64,000 bases of DNA from contig CP102272.1 in NCBI GenBank assembly GCA_025149125.1, forward strand, positions 1,240,001-1,304,000, given 5' to 3'. Origin of the DNA: [Clostridium] asparagiforme DSM 15981 (GTDB taxonomy: Bacteria > Bacillota > Clostridia > Lachnospirales > Lachnospiraceae). Position 1 is the stretch's first letter. The number at the start of each line of letters is the position of its first letter. The notes beneath the pieces are model-generated. The model did no database searches. It had not been told where the DNA came from and was given only the letters and a program-made list of their open reading frames with translations. This document shows positions 51,476-59,919 of the stretch, piece after piece. Both the position numbers and the translations under genes were made by a program.

Positions 51476-52412
51476 AGTAGCAAACCGACAGGTGATTTGC
51501 GAGGTACTTTGTGAGAAGGCCCAAATGGATCAGGATATTGTGGTGCTCTGCAGCGATTCAAGAGGTTCGGCCTCCCTGGCTCCCTTTGCCAAGGCATTTC
51601 CCGGTCAGTTTGTGGAGACCGGCATAGCCGAACAGGATCTGGTGGGAATTGCCGCAGGGCTTGCAAGGAACGGAAAAAAGGCATTTGCCGCCTCTCCGGC
51701 CTGCTTTTTGTCCACGAGGAGCCTGGAACAGGCGAAGGTGGACGTGGCCTACTCGAATACCAATGTAAAATTGATCGGAATCAGCGGAGGTGTCAGTTAC
51801 GGAGCCTTGGGTATGAGCCATCATTCTGCACAGGATATAGCGGGCATGGCTTCTATTCCCAATATGCGCGTGTATCTGCCCAGTGACCGGCATCAGACGG
51901 CATTACTCATGGAGGCCTTGCTGAGGGACGAAAAGCCTGCTTATATCCGGGTGGGCAGAAATGCCGTTGAAGATGTATATGAGGAGGGAAATGTCCCCTT
52001 TGTTATGGATAAGGCCAATGTCCTGGCACGCCCGGAGGGCAAAATTGATGTGCTCATTGTCGCGTGCGGCGAAATGGTCCGTCCCTCCCTGGAGGCAGCG
52101 CAACTCCTCAAAAAAGAGGAAATCCAGGCAGAGGTCATTGACATGTACTGCGTAAAGCCTTTGGACCTAAGAACATTGCTGGGGGAGGCTGAAGCGGCAG
52201 GGCTTGTGCTGACTGTGGAGGAACACTCGCCCTTTGGCGGATTGGGGTCTATGGTGAGCCAGGCTGTGGCGGAAAATTGTCCAAAGCTGGTAATAAACCT
52301 GTCGCTCCCGGATACGCCGGTAGTGTCGGGGACATCCGGGGAAGTGTTCGCGCATTACGGACTGGATGCGGCGGGAATTGCAGCTGCCGCAAGAAACGCG
52401 TTTAAGAGGTAA
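51468..52412 (+). CDS. Transketolase, C-terminal subunit
   Basis: A 314-residue subunit with the pyrimidine-binding domain (ETGIAEQDLVGIAAGLARNG with the catalytic Glu) and C-terminal domain (VLTVEEHSPFGGLGSMVSQA). ATG 51468 gives the usual MNKVANRQVICEVL start; an ATG at 51435 is possible but has a poorer match. Assembles with the preceding subunit to transfer two-carbon ketol units. Confidence 0.9.
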   Translation: MNKVANRQVICEVLCEKAQMDQDIVVLCSDSRGSASLAPFAKAFPGQFVETGIAEQDLVGIAAGLARNGKKAFAASPACFLSTRSLEQAKVDVAYSNTNVKLIGISGGVSYGALGMSHHSAQDIAGMASIPNMRVYLPSDRHQTALLMEALLRDEKPAYIRVGRNAVEDVYEEGNVPFVMDKANVLARPEGKIDVLIVACGEMVRPSLEAAQLLKKEEIQAEVIDMYCVKPLDLRTLLGEAEAAGLVLTVEEHSPFGGLGSMVSQAVAENCPKLVINLSLPDTPVVSGTSGEVFAHYGLDAAGIAAAARNAFKR

Positions 52413-52416
52413 TGGG

Positions 52417-53916
52417 ATGGGATCTATCAAAATGTATATGCTTTCCGTGGACCAGAGCACCCAGGGAACCAAAGCTCTTATATTTGACCGGTCGGGAAGA
52501 ATGGTGGTGCGGCACGATATGCCGCATCGTCAGATCATAGACGAGAATGGATGGGTGGAACATGATCTGGAGGAGATTTGGGAAAACACAAAGGAAGCTG
52601 TCCGGTCTGCTCTGAAGAAGGCGGGGATTGCGCCGGGACAGATTGCCGGCATGGGGATCAGCAACCAGAGGGAGACTGTGGCGGCCTGGAACCGGAAAAC
52701 CGGAACCCCCATATACCACGGGATTGTGTGGCAATGCCCCCGGGGAGAGGCGATATGCGGCGGGATTAAAGCGCAGGGATACTCCCGCATGATAAAAGAA
52801 CGGACGGGATTGGAACTGTCACCGTACTTTTCAGCCAGTAAGCTTGCCTGGCTGCTGCAGAATGTACCGGAAGCGGCTTTGCTGGCGGAGACAGGGGATC
52901 TCTGCTGCGGCACCATAGATTCCTGGCTCGTTTTTCAGCTTACGGAAGGAACGGCATTTAAGACGGATTATTCAAATGCATCCAGAACGCAGCTTTTAAA
53001 TATTCATTCATTGGAATGGGATGAGGAGATTTGCGGTATATTCGGCATTCCCGCGGCTTGCCTGCCAGAGATATGTGATTCTGATTCCATATTCGGAATG
53101 ACCTCTATGGACGGGCTGTTCGAAAATCCAATCCCAATCAGCTGCGTGATGGGCGACTCGAACGGGGCCTTATTCGGACAGGGATGCCATGAGCTGGGAA
53201 TGGCTAAGGCTACTTATGGTACAGGTTCATCGGTAATGATGAATGTGGGCCGGTCGCCGGTCGCCAGCGAGGAAGGGCTCGCCACGTCGTTGGCCTGGTC
53301 CAGGGGTGGAGAGGTCCACTACGTGCTGGAAGGGAATATCAATTATACAGGCGCGGTCATCACTTGGCTGCAGAAGCAACTGAGGCTGATTGATAACGCC
53401 GCTGAGACCGAACGCCTGGCGATGGAAGCAAATCCCAGAGACAAGACGTACATTGTTCCTGCGTTTACTGGATTGGGGGCGCCTTATTGGAATAGTGAGG
53501 CAACAGCCCTCGTTACGGGCGTAACCCGTATGACCGGAAAGCCTGAGTTCGTAAAGGCCGGGCTTGAATGTATTGCGTATCAGATTCTGGATGTTCTGGA
53601 GCGGATGGACAGAGGCGAGCGGGAGTTAAACCGGCCCGGACTTACCGCCCTCAGGGTGGATGGGGGACCGACGAAAAACCGGTATCTGATGCAGTTTCAG
53701 GCGGATATTCTTGGGATTTTGGTGGAAGTCCCTGAGGACGAGGAGCTTTCTGGAATTGGAGTTGCCTATATGGCAGGTATCAGTCTGGGATTCTTTGACA
53801 GCTCAAAGCTGTTTGACGGTAAAAAACGGAAAACATACGCCCCTCAGATGGGCGCGGATGTAAGATGTGAAAAAATTTGGGGATGGAAAAAGGCGATCGA
53901 GCGGACAATGCTGTAG
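52417..53916 (+). CDS. FGGY-family sugar kinase
   Basis: A 499-residue kinase of the FGGY family, with the start motif LSVDQSTQGTKALIFD and GISNQRETVAAWNRKTG. The mid-domain GDSNGALFGQGC and ATP-binding YGTGSSVMMNVG and RVDGGPTKNRYLMQFQADIL are complete. It is closest in style to glycerol kinase, but the operon suggests phosphorylation of the ketose produced by the isomerase. Its start overlaps the previous stop region and AAGAGG precedes it. Confidence 0.86.
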   Translation: MGSIKMYMLSVDQSTQGTKALIFDRSGRMVVRHDMPHRQIIDENGWVEHDLEEIWENTKEAVRSALKKAGIAPGQIAGMGISNQRETVAAWNRKTGTPIYHGIVWQCPRGEAICGGIKAQGYSRMIKERTGLELSPYFSASKLAWLLQNVPEAALLAETGDLCCGTIDSWLVFQLTEGTAFKTDYSNASRTQLLNIHSLEWDEEICGIFGIPAACLPEICDSDSIFGMTSMDGLFENPIPISCVMGDSNGALFGQGCHELGMAKATYGTGSSVMMNVGRSPVASEEGLATSLAWSRGGEVHYVLEGNINYTGAVITWLQKQLRLIDNAAETERLAMEANPRDKTYIVPAFTGLGAPYWNSEATALVTGVTRMTGKPEFVKAGLECIAYQILDVLERMDRGERELNRPGLTALRVDGGPTKNRYLMQFQADILGILVEVPEDEELSGIGVAYMAGISLGFFDSSKLFDGKKRKTYAPQMGADVRCEKIWGWKKAIERTML

Positions 53917-53920
53917 GCAA

Positions 53921-53972
53921 AATAAAGGCAGATGCAGGGAAAGAGATTCTTTCAGTGCATCTGCTTATTTTA
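53921..53972. terminator. Convergent terminator
   Basis: GCAGATGCA (53928-53936) pairs with TGCATCTGC (53956-53964), flanked by A-rich DNA on the left and TTATTTTA on the right. It serves the + strand kinase gene and the - strand pseudo-ABC gene, which converge here. Confidence 0.72.
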
Positions 53973-55415
53973 TCGGGCAATCCGGTCAAACTCCGGCTTA
54001 TCATAGGCTGCGGTGCAGACCCCGCCCTCCACCACCATCAGCCGGTCCGATATCTCCAGGGTATCGGACACGTTGGTGGTGGTGATCAGCACCGCGGTGC
54101 CCTGGCGCAGGCTTTCCCGGATCAGGCTGAGAATCTTCCGGCGGCAGAGCATGTCGCCTCGGGCGAGGGGCTGGATGCAGACCAGCACGCGGGGGTGCAG
54201 AAGCTGTACCCGGTAGTAGATCAGGGACATCTGTTCTTCCAGGGAGAGATTCAGGATGTTGGTCTCGTCGATGGCAGCCCCGGCCAGGGGGGCGTACTCG
54301 TCCCGGATACTCCGGTAGATGCGTCCCGGGATCAGGCTCCGGCCCAGCTTCCGGTCCAGCAGGAAGGTCAGGTTTTCCATATAGGTGCGGTGGGGGAAAA
54401 GCAGGTGTTCCACCGGGTCCTTGGGGATCACCGCCACGCCCTCGTCCAGGTAGCGGACGGCCCGTTTGGGGAGATAGAGCTCGTGTTCCAGGGTGATACG
54501 GCCCCGGACACAGGCCGCGGTACCGGTCAACAGGCTCAGGATATCGTCTGCGATCCGATTGTCCATGTCCAGCAGCGTCAGGCATTCGCCCTTGTGGAGC
54601 ACGAACTGCAGACCGTTCAGGCTGCCGCTGTGGACGTGATGGAAGTGGAGCACGCCGTCCTCAAAATCCAGGTCCGGAAGCTGGTTCTGGTCCTGCCATT
54701 CCATGATGTAGGGCGCGATGGCGCGGTCCGTCATCTCGTCCCGCTCAAATACCTTGCGGATCTGGCCGTCGTAGAACAGGGAGGTGCGGTCCGCGATCTT
54801 GAACACCTCCTGGTGGTGGTTGCCGATGTAGAGCACGGCCACCCCGTCGTCCCGGACCTTGCGCAGCATCCGCTGAAATTCCGGCAGCTCGTGCTGGCTT
54901 AAGAAGTTTCCAGGGTTGTCCACAATGATCAGGCGACACCCCAAAAGCAGCGCTTTGCCCAGCTCTACCAGGCAGCGCTCCAGGGGATCCAGGGCGTTGA
55001 CCCGCTTGGAGATGTCCACGTGGATTCCGTTTTCCTGGAAAAAGCGCTCCGTCTGTTCCAGCAGCACCTGTTCATTGATAAAATATTTCTTGAATCCGCT
55101 TCGCAGCACGAAGATGTTATCCACCACGCTCAAGCCCTCCACCAGATGGCTTTTCTGCTCAATGACATACACCCGGTTGGCGCTGCCGTCGCTGTAGGAA
55201 TAGCTGTTCACGATTTTGCCGTCGTACCACACGGTTCCGGAGGTGATGGGGCGGTTGTAGCCGATCAGGCCGATGAGCTGGTCGTGCCCCTTAAAGCTGC
55301 GGGACACCAGCCCCATGATCTCCCCGGCGAAGATCTGGAAATTCAGATTGTCCAGCAGCCGTTCCCCGCCTGCCTCCAGATTCACATGATCCATGCGCAG
55401 CAATTCACGTTTCAT
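53970..55415 (-). CDS. Degenerate RbsA-like double ABC protein linked to a two-component system
   Basis: A 481-residue protein aligning end to end with RbsA-type double ABC ATPases, but with the catalytic residues lost. The first Walker A is GLVSRSFKGHDQLIG (no GKS/T) and the signature is NALDPLERCL. Walker B is IIVDNPGNF (Glu replaced by Asn) and the H-loop reads GNHHQE. In the second domain LTLLDMDNRIADD replaces Walker A and VLVCIQPLARG replaces Walker B. The Q-loop region and D-loop neighbourhoods remain alignable. It is the third gene of the operon behind a response regulator and a histidine kinase, and no permease is adjacent. It may be a non-catalytic ligand or protein sensor. Confidence 0.8.
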   Translation of the reverse strand: MKRELLRMDHVNLEAGGERLLDNLNFQIFAGEIMGLVSRSFKGHDQLIGLIGYNRPITSGTVWYDGKIVNSYSYSDGSANRVYVIEQKSHLVEGLSVVDNIFVLRSGFKKYFINEQVLLEQTERFFQENGIHVDISKRVNALDPLERCLVELGKALLLGCRLIIVDNPGNFLSQHELPEFQRMLRKVRDDGVAVLYIGNHHQEVFKIADRTSLFYDGQIRKVFERDEMTDRAIAPYIMEWQDQNQLPDLDFEDGVLHFHHVHSGSLNGLQFVLHKGECLTLLDMDNRIADDILSLLTGTAACVRGRITLEHELYLPKRAVRYLDEGVAVIPKDPVEHLLFPHRTYMENLTFLLDRKLGRSLIPGRIYRSIRDEYAPLAGAAIDETNILNLSLEEQMSLIYYRVQLLHPRVLVCIQPLARGDMLCRRKILSLIRESLRQGTAVLITTTNVSDTLEISDRLMVVEGGVCTAAYDKPEFDRIAR

Positions 55416-55425
55416 TTCCGTTTCC

Positions 55426-56445
55426 TCACTCCTGCACCAAAGGCAGGTTAATCAGCACGTCGGTGCCCGCGCCTTCGTGGCTGTACACGCAGATGCCGTA
55501 CTCCTCCCCGAACAGCAGCTTGATCCGGTTGTTGACGTTGACCATGGCGATCCCGCCCTGGCGGCTGGATTCGCCCTCCACGGCATCCAAAAAAAGGGAT
55601 TTCAGCTTTTCGTTCAGCTGGTGCAGCTTGTCCTCCGCCATGCCCAACCCGTCGTCGGAGACGCGGATGCGCAGTCTGCTGTCGCTTGCGCCGATGCGGA
55701 TGGTCAGATGGCCTTTTCCGATCTTGCGCTCGATGCCGTGGTAAATGGAGTTCTCCACAATGGGCTGCAGAGTCAGCTTGGGCAGACGGTACTGCAGGAT
55801 GTCCAGCTCGCTTGCGTCCTCGTCGCAATCGTACTCGATGCTTAAGGCCAGCTTGTCGCCGAAACGGAACTGCTGGATGTAGTAATAGTTTTCGATATTT
55901 GCCAGCTCGTCCTCCAGGGGCACCAGGTTCTCCACCTGGGAAATGGTGTAGCGGAAGAACGTGGCAAGGGCCTCGGTCATTTCCGCCACGCTGTCCAGGC
56001 CCGCAATCAGCGCCTCGCTGCGGATACCCTCTAAGGTGTTATAGAGAAAATGCGGGTTGATCTGATTCTGAAGCGCCAGGTATTCGGCCTGCTTTTTGGA
56101 TACGTTGACCAGGTTGCTGCGGTCGATCATCTCGTTGAATTTTCGGATGGCCTGCTCGTTTTCGGGCGTGTAGGGGTAGCGCACGTCGAAGAGATCGTTT
56201 AACACATGACCCATTGCAAATTGTTCATAGATGGTTTTCGTCTCCCGGTAGGGCCGTACCACCAGCCGGAAGGCCAGGAGATTGACGAGAAAGACCGCCA
56301 GGGTAAAAAACGCCGCAAGAATCGGCCCGGCCGAGCGCTCCAGGCTCACGAGCCAGATGTACCCGGTCATGAGCAGCAGCAGCAGCTCCGCCGCCGCGGC
56401 GCAGATCAGCAGGCGTTTGGATATGTATTTCAGTTTCACGCTCAT
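55426..56445 (-). CDS. YesM/LytS-type sensor histidine kinase
   Basis: A 339-residue kinase. Two N-terminal membrane helices (about 10-35 and 40-62) are separated by a very short loop, so no extracellular sensor domain exists. The phosphoacceptor His132 is in LQNQINPHFLYNTLEG. The ATPase domain has N-box IVENSIYHGIE and G-box DDGLGMAE. It phosphorylates the adjacent YesN-type regulator, with which it overlaps by four bases. Missing ectodomain suggests the signal is internal or comes from a partner such as the following pseudo-ABC protein. Confidence 0.91.
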   Translation of the reverse strand: MSVKLKYISKRLLICAAAAELLLLLMTGYIWLVSLERSAGPILAAFFTLAVFLVNLLAFRLVVRPYRETKTIYEQFAMGHVLNDLFDVRYPYTPENEQAIRKFNEMIDRSNLVNVSKKQAEYLALQNQINPHFLYNTLEGIRSEALIAGLDSVAEMTEALATFFRYTISQVENLVPLEDELANIENYYYIQQFRFGDKLALSIEYDCDEDASELDILQYRLPKLTLQPIVENSIYHGIERKIGKGHLTIRIGASDSRLRIRVSDDGLGMAEDKLHQLNEKLKSLFLDAVEGESSRQGGIAMVNVNNRIKLLFGEEYGICVYSHEGAGTDVLINLPLVQE

Positions 56446-58049
56446 GAATACAGCTTTCTATACTCGTTGGGCTTAAGCCCCGAATATTTGGTAAAGGTTT
56501 TGGTGAAATAGCGCACGTCGCTGTAGCCCACCTTTTCACAGATGTCCGCCACGGTGCAGGAGGTTTCCTTGAGCAGCTGTTTGGCCATGTCCATCCGCAC
56601 CTTGGAGACATATTCCAGAAAGGTCATGCCGGTGTCCTTCTTGAATACTGTGGCCAGGTAGGCGGGGGAAAGTCCCGCCACCGCGCTGACTTCCTCCAGT
56701 GTGAGGGCGGAGGCGTAGTGCTCGCCGATGTACTGCTTCGCCACCCGGACCGGCCGGTTTTCGTCCTGGCGTTTCAGGCGGGCGGCCATGTCGTAGGAGG
56801 CTGTGATCTTGCGGATCAGGTAATCGAAGAGCTCCTGGGCGGAGGCGCAGTTGTCCGCCCCACGGTTATAATTTTCCAGGAAATCGTCCTCGATGCGGAT
56901 GCGGTAATTCTTCATAAAGAAGAGATAGAGGTTGCAGACCTCCTTGGTCATCTGCAGCAGCTCGTGGCCGGTGATGCCGGGGGAGGCCAGCATCTGGCTT
57001 TTGAGCTGCTGTAGGGCCTCCCGAACGGAGAGCACGTCCAGGCTCTCCAGGGCCTGGGACATGCGGCTGTTGAACTCCGCGAACAGGGCGCTGTCCGCGA
57101 AGGAACCCTTTTGGGGCAGTTCTCCCTCCAAAAGCTTTCCGGTTCCGGCCACCAGCCGCTCCTCGATCAGAAGTCGGGCGCTCTTTAAGGAAGAGTCCAG
57201 GCCGTCCAGCCCGCCGCATACGGCTCCGAGCGACAGCGTGGCGGCAAAATCCTTCAGAATCCCGCCCTGGATCCGGACCTCGTCGAACAGGGATTTCATC
57301 TGGCGGCGGACCTGGCTCCTCAGGGATTCCTCAAAATTCAGCAGGAAATAGAAAAAGCTCCCAGCCACTAACAGCTCATAGTCAAAGGTGCACTCCGGCA
57401 GCAGCCGGTCCATGACGCCGCGGACCTTGTCCGCCATGAAACGCAGGTTTTCCTTGTCGTCAAACACATGGCCGTCCAGCTTGAGAATTCCGATGCAGAA
57501 ATTTCCAGGCCGCAGCCCGTAGTGGAAGTCTTCATTGATGCGGTCCAGGGACGCTGTTTTCAGGGTTTTGTCCCTGCGGGAGACCAGGTCTGACAGAAAG
57601 GTCTGGCGCAGCGTTTCCTCGTCGCTTTTGAGGGTGCGCAGCACCTTCTCCTCGTAGCTGAGCTGCCGGGTCCGCTCCCGAAGCTTTTCCCCCAGCCTGG
57701 TCAGGGTGTCGGTCAGCTCGTCCTTTTTGATAGGCTTTAACAGGTAGGAGTTGACCCCATAGCGGATGGCAGACTGGGCGTACTCGAAATGGCGATAGCC
57801 GCTGATAATGATAAACTCCGTTCTGGGGTTGGTTTCCTTGGCCAGGCGCACCAGCTCCAGCCCGTCGTAGCCGGGCATCCGGATGTCGGTGATGGCGATA
57901 TCCGGGTTCAGCTCCCGGATCTTTTCCAGGGCGTCGATTCCATTTTCCGCGGTGGCGATCACCCGCATGTCAAGGGCCTCCCAGTCCACCAGGGACTTGA
58001 TCAGCTGGCAAACCTTGTTCTCGTCGTCCGCAATCAGTATATTCAACAT
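56442..58049 (-). CDS. YesN-type response regulator with AraC DNA-binding domain
   Basis: A 535-residue regulator. The receiver (about 1-120) has acidic pair ADDEN, phosphoacceptor Asp55 in AITDIRMPG and a conserved Lys in LLKPIKKDE. A long middle region follows (about 130-420), probably helical and regulatory. The C-terminal AraC-type tandem helix-turn-helix is LTLEEVSAVAGLSPAYLATV and DICEKVGYSDVRYFTKTFTK. It is first in the operon with the kinase and pseudo-ABC genes and probably controls a sugar locus in this neighbourhood. Confidence 0.92.
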   Translation of the reverse strand: MLNILIADDENKVCQLIKSLVDWEALDMRVIATAENGIDALEKIRELNPDIAITDIRMPGYDGLELVRLAKETNPRTEFIIISGYRHFEYAQSAIRYGVNSYLLKPIKKDELTDTLTRLGEKLRERTRQLSYEEKVLRTLKSDEETLRQTFLSDLVSRRDKTLKTASLDRINEDFHYGLRPGNFCIGILKLDGHVFDDKENLRFMADKVRGVMDRLLPECTFDYELLVAGSFFYFLLNFEESLRSQVRRQMKSLFDEVRIQGGILKDFAATLSLGAVCGGLDGLDSSLKSARLLIEERLVAGTGKLLEGELPQKGSFADSALFAEFNSRMSQALESLDVLSVREALQQLKSQMLASPGITGHELLQMTKEVCNLYLFFMKNYRIRIEDDFLENYNRGADNCASAQELFDYLIRKITASYDMAARLKRQDENRPVRVAKQYIGEHYASALTLEEVSAVAGLSPAYLATVFKKDTGMTFLEYVSKVRMDMAKQLLKETSCTVADICEKVGYSDVRYFTKTFTKYSGLKPNEYRKLYS

Positions 58050-58194
58050 GAGATTATCTCCTCAGGCGCGTTTGCGGAGAGGAAATTGCGCGGTGAATTC
58101 GGCGCGTCCCCCTCCTGTTTCAAAAAATTTTCCTTATGACACATTCTACCGCAAATTGGAGCGGATGAAAACCGGAAATTTACACGGCGCCGCG

Positions 58195-59625
58195 TCAATC
58201 CTCCCAATATTCCATCAAGTCCCGCCAGTCCTGCAAATCGTACAGCGGACTTTGGTACGCGCCCCGTTCGCGGGAACTGAGAAAGGCGTCCTTCCCCATC
58301 CCGGCATCAAACTCAGACAGCGGATTATTTTCCGCCCCGTATCTTACCAGCCCCCGCAGCGCCGGGTCCGCCTGCATCCGGGCGGTCATCTGCTCCCATG
58401 CGAACACGGAGCCGTCCCACAGGGCTGTCTCAAAGGAATCCGGACCCTGGTAGCGCGCGGCCGTGTACGAGTAGACGGAGAGGATGGCCTCCCGGTTCAG
58501 CCGGGTGTAACGCTCCTTACCGTATTTCTTGCGGTTTTCCAGCACATGCAGGTCGATCTGATCCAGATAGAGGGACACGTAGCCGGGGAAACAGTCGGCC
58601 GCCGCCGTTCTGACCGCCTCACCGCCTCCCAAAAGGGCCAGTTCGGCGTCCAGCCTGGCGTAGGAGACGGCCAGGGACAGCCCTATGCTCTCCTCCGGGT
58701 CATCCCGGTATTCGTAGGGGTTCAGCCCCGAGTCGTGGATAAAATTCACCAGAATCAGCAGCTCATCCAGGGAATATAAGCCCGGGCCGGGAGCGGCGTC
58801 GGGACAAACCCGCTCCAGGAAACCGGCGCAGGCGGACCGGTACACGGCTTCGCGCTGGCCGTCCAGCCCACATTCCTCAAAAAATGCCCCCACGATCCCG
58901 GAAAATGTTCCGCCCAGGGAGTCCGCCGCAGCAAGGGCGGAGGCGCGGTAGCGGTTCTGGTAAGTCTGGTAATTTTTCCCGCCGCGCTGCTCTTCGACCA
59001 TATCCTCCACCCGCCGGAAATGTTCCACATCCTCCTCCAGCCGGGTGTCCAGGTTGTCGAGGGTGTAGTTGTAAAGATTGGAAAATTCCATGCCCTGGTA
59101 CGCAGCCAGGGGTCTTTCCAGATCGGCCCAGGTCTGCTCCTCCCAGAGCAGCTCGTGGGTGTCCAGATAATGGTTCATAAAGAAATGGGCGGAATAGTAC
59201 AGTGAGAAAATGGTCACGGCCAGCATGAGCGCCTGCCCGGCATAGTAGAAAAACCCGGAGAACGCGTCGCCGAAGGCGAACTCGCCGGGATTGTCCTCGT
59301 TGTATATCAGGGGATATTGCTCGCCCAGCTGGTAATATCCCAGTTCCCGCTTCCGGCGGGTATATTTCTGGCGGAAGGACTGGGAGCCAGCCTTGTAGGC
59401 GATCACCGGATACTCGTACCACCGCTTGATAAAGAGCCGATGGTAACGGTAATCCTTGTGGATATCCACCACGGTTCCCGTGGCGGCTCCCCGCCATTTC
59501 CGCGCCCGTTTCCAAAGCCGGAATTCCTTGATCAGGCCGAAGAACCCGGCCAGGAAGAGAAGAAGCAAAAGCGATGCGTAAAACAGCGTGAGGGGGTCGG
59601 ATGTGGAGGTCAAATGCGGGAGCAC
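58195..59625 (-). CDS. DUF3592-like membrane protein of unknown function
   Basis: A 476-residue protein. A hydrophobic segment at about 14-32 (LTLFYASLLLLLFLAGFFGL) is followed by a DUF3592-like beta-rich stretch (GTVVDIHKDYRYHRLFIKRW, PLIYNEDNPGEFAFGD). A second helix is at about 128-150 (GQALMLAVTIFSLYYSAHFF). A 320-residue soluble tail rich in Leu/Glu/Tyr has no recognised domain. It lies on the same strand as, and upstream of, the two-component genes with 145 bp between. Function unknown. Confidence 0.68.
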   Translation of the reverse strand: MLPHLTSTSDPLTLFYASLLLLLFLAGFFGLIKEFRLWKRARKWRGAATGTVVDIHKDYRYHRLFIKRWYEYPVIAYKAGSQSFRQKYTRRKRELGYYQLGEQYPLIYNEDNPGEFAFGDAFSGFFYYAGQALMLAVTIFSLYYSAHFFMNHYLDTHELLWEEQTWADLERPLAAYQGMEFSNLYNYTLDNLDTRLEEDVEHFRRVEDMVEEQRGGKNYQTYQNRYRASALAAADSLGGTFSGIVGAFFEECGLDGQREAVYRSACAGFLERVCPDAAPGPGLYSLDELLILVNFIHDSGLNPYEYRDDPEESIGLSLAVSYARLDAELALLGGGEAVRTAAADCFPGYVSLYLDQIDLHVLENRKKYGKERYTRLNREAILSVYSYTAARYQGPDSFETALWDGSVFAWEQMTARMQADPALRGLVRYGAENNPLSEFDAGMGKDAFLSSRERGAYQSPLYDLQDWRDLMEYWED

Positions 59626-59919
59626 CTTCTTTCTATAAAACAGCTGCCTCCCGCGATTGTAGTGATACGCGCCAGGCTGAGGACAAGTATTATGTTTCCT
59701 TATTATATCATTTCAAAAAGCACCTGTCACCCGCTTCTGCCTGGATTTCCTCGATCCCTCCTTCTTTTTTTGTCACATTTACCTATGAATCCCCACCTAT
59801 TTTAGATAAAATTATATATTATAGAAGCACTTTCCACTTCCCTTGTGGAAAAAGTGGGGGTGGAGTTTGGCTTTGACAATGATTATACTGAATTCAGATT
59901 CAGAGAGGGGGGTGCCCGG
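59626..59919. promoter_or_regulatory. Gap upstream of the PRD-regulator gene
   Basis: About 290 bp without a gene, with an AT-rich part (about 59800-59825, TTAGATAAAATTATATATT) that probably contains the promoter. TTCCAC (59832-59837) and GTGGAA (59845-59850) form a short hairpin. No certain -35/-10 pair or antiterminator site (RAT) is recognised. Confidence 0.35.

Noticed and set aside
59873..59889. TTGACA and TATACT as a promoter for the PRD regulator
   Set aside because: The spacing is only five bases.
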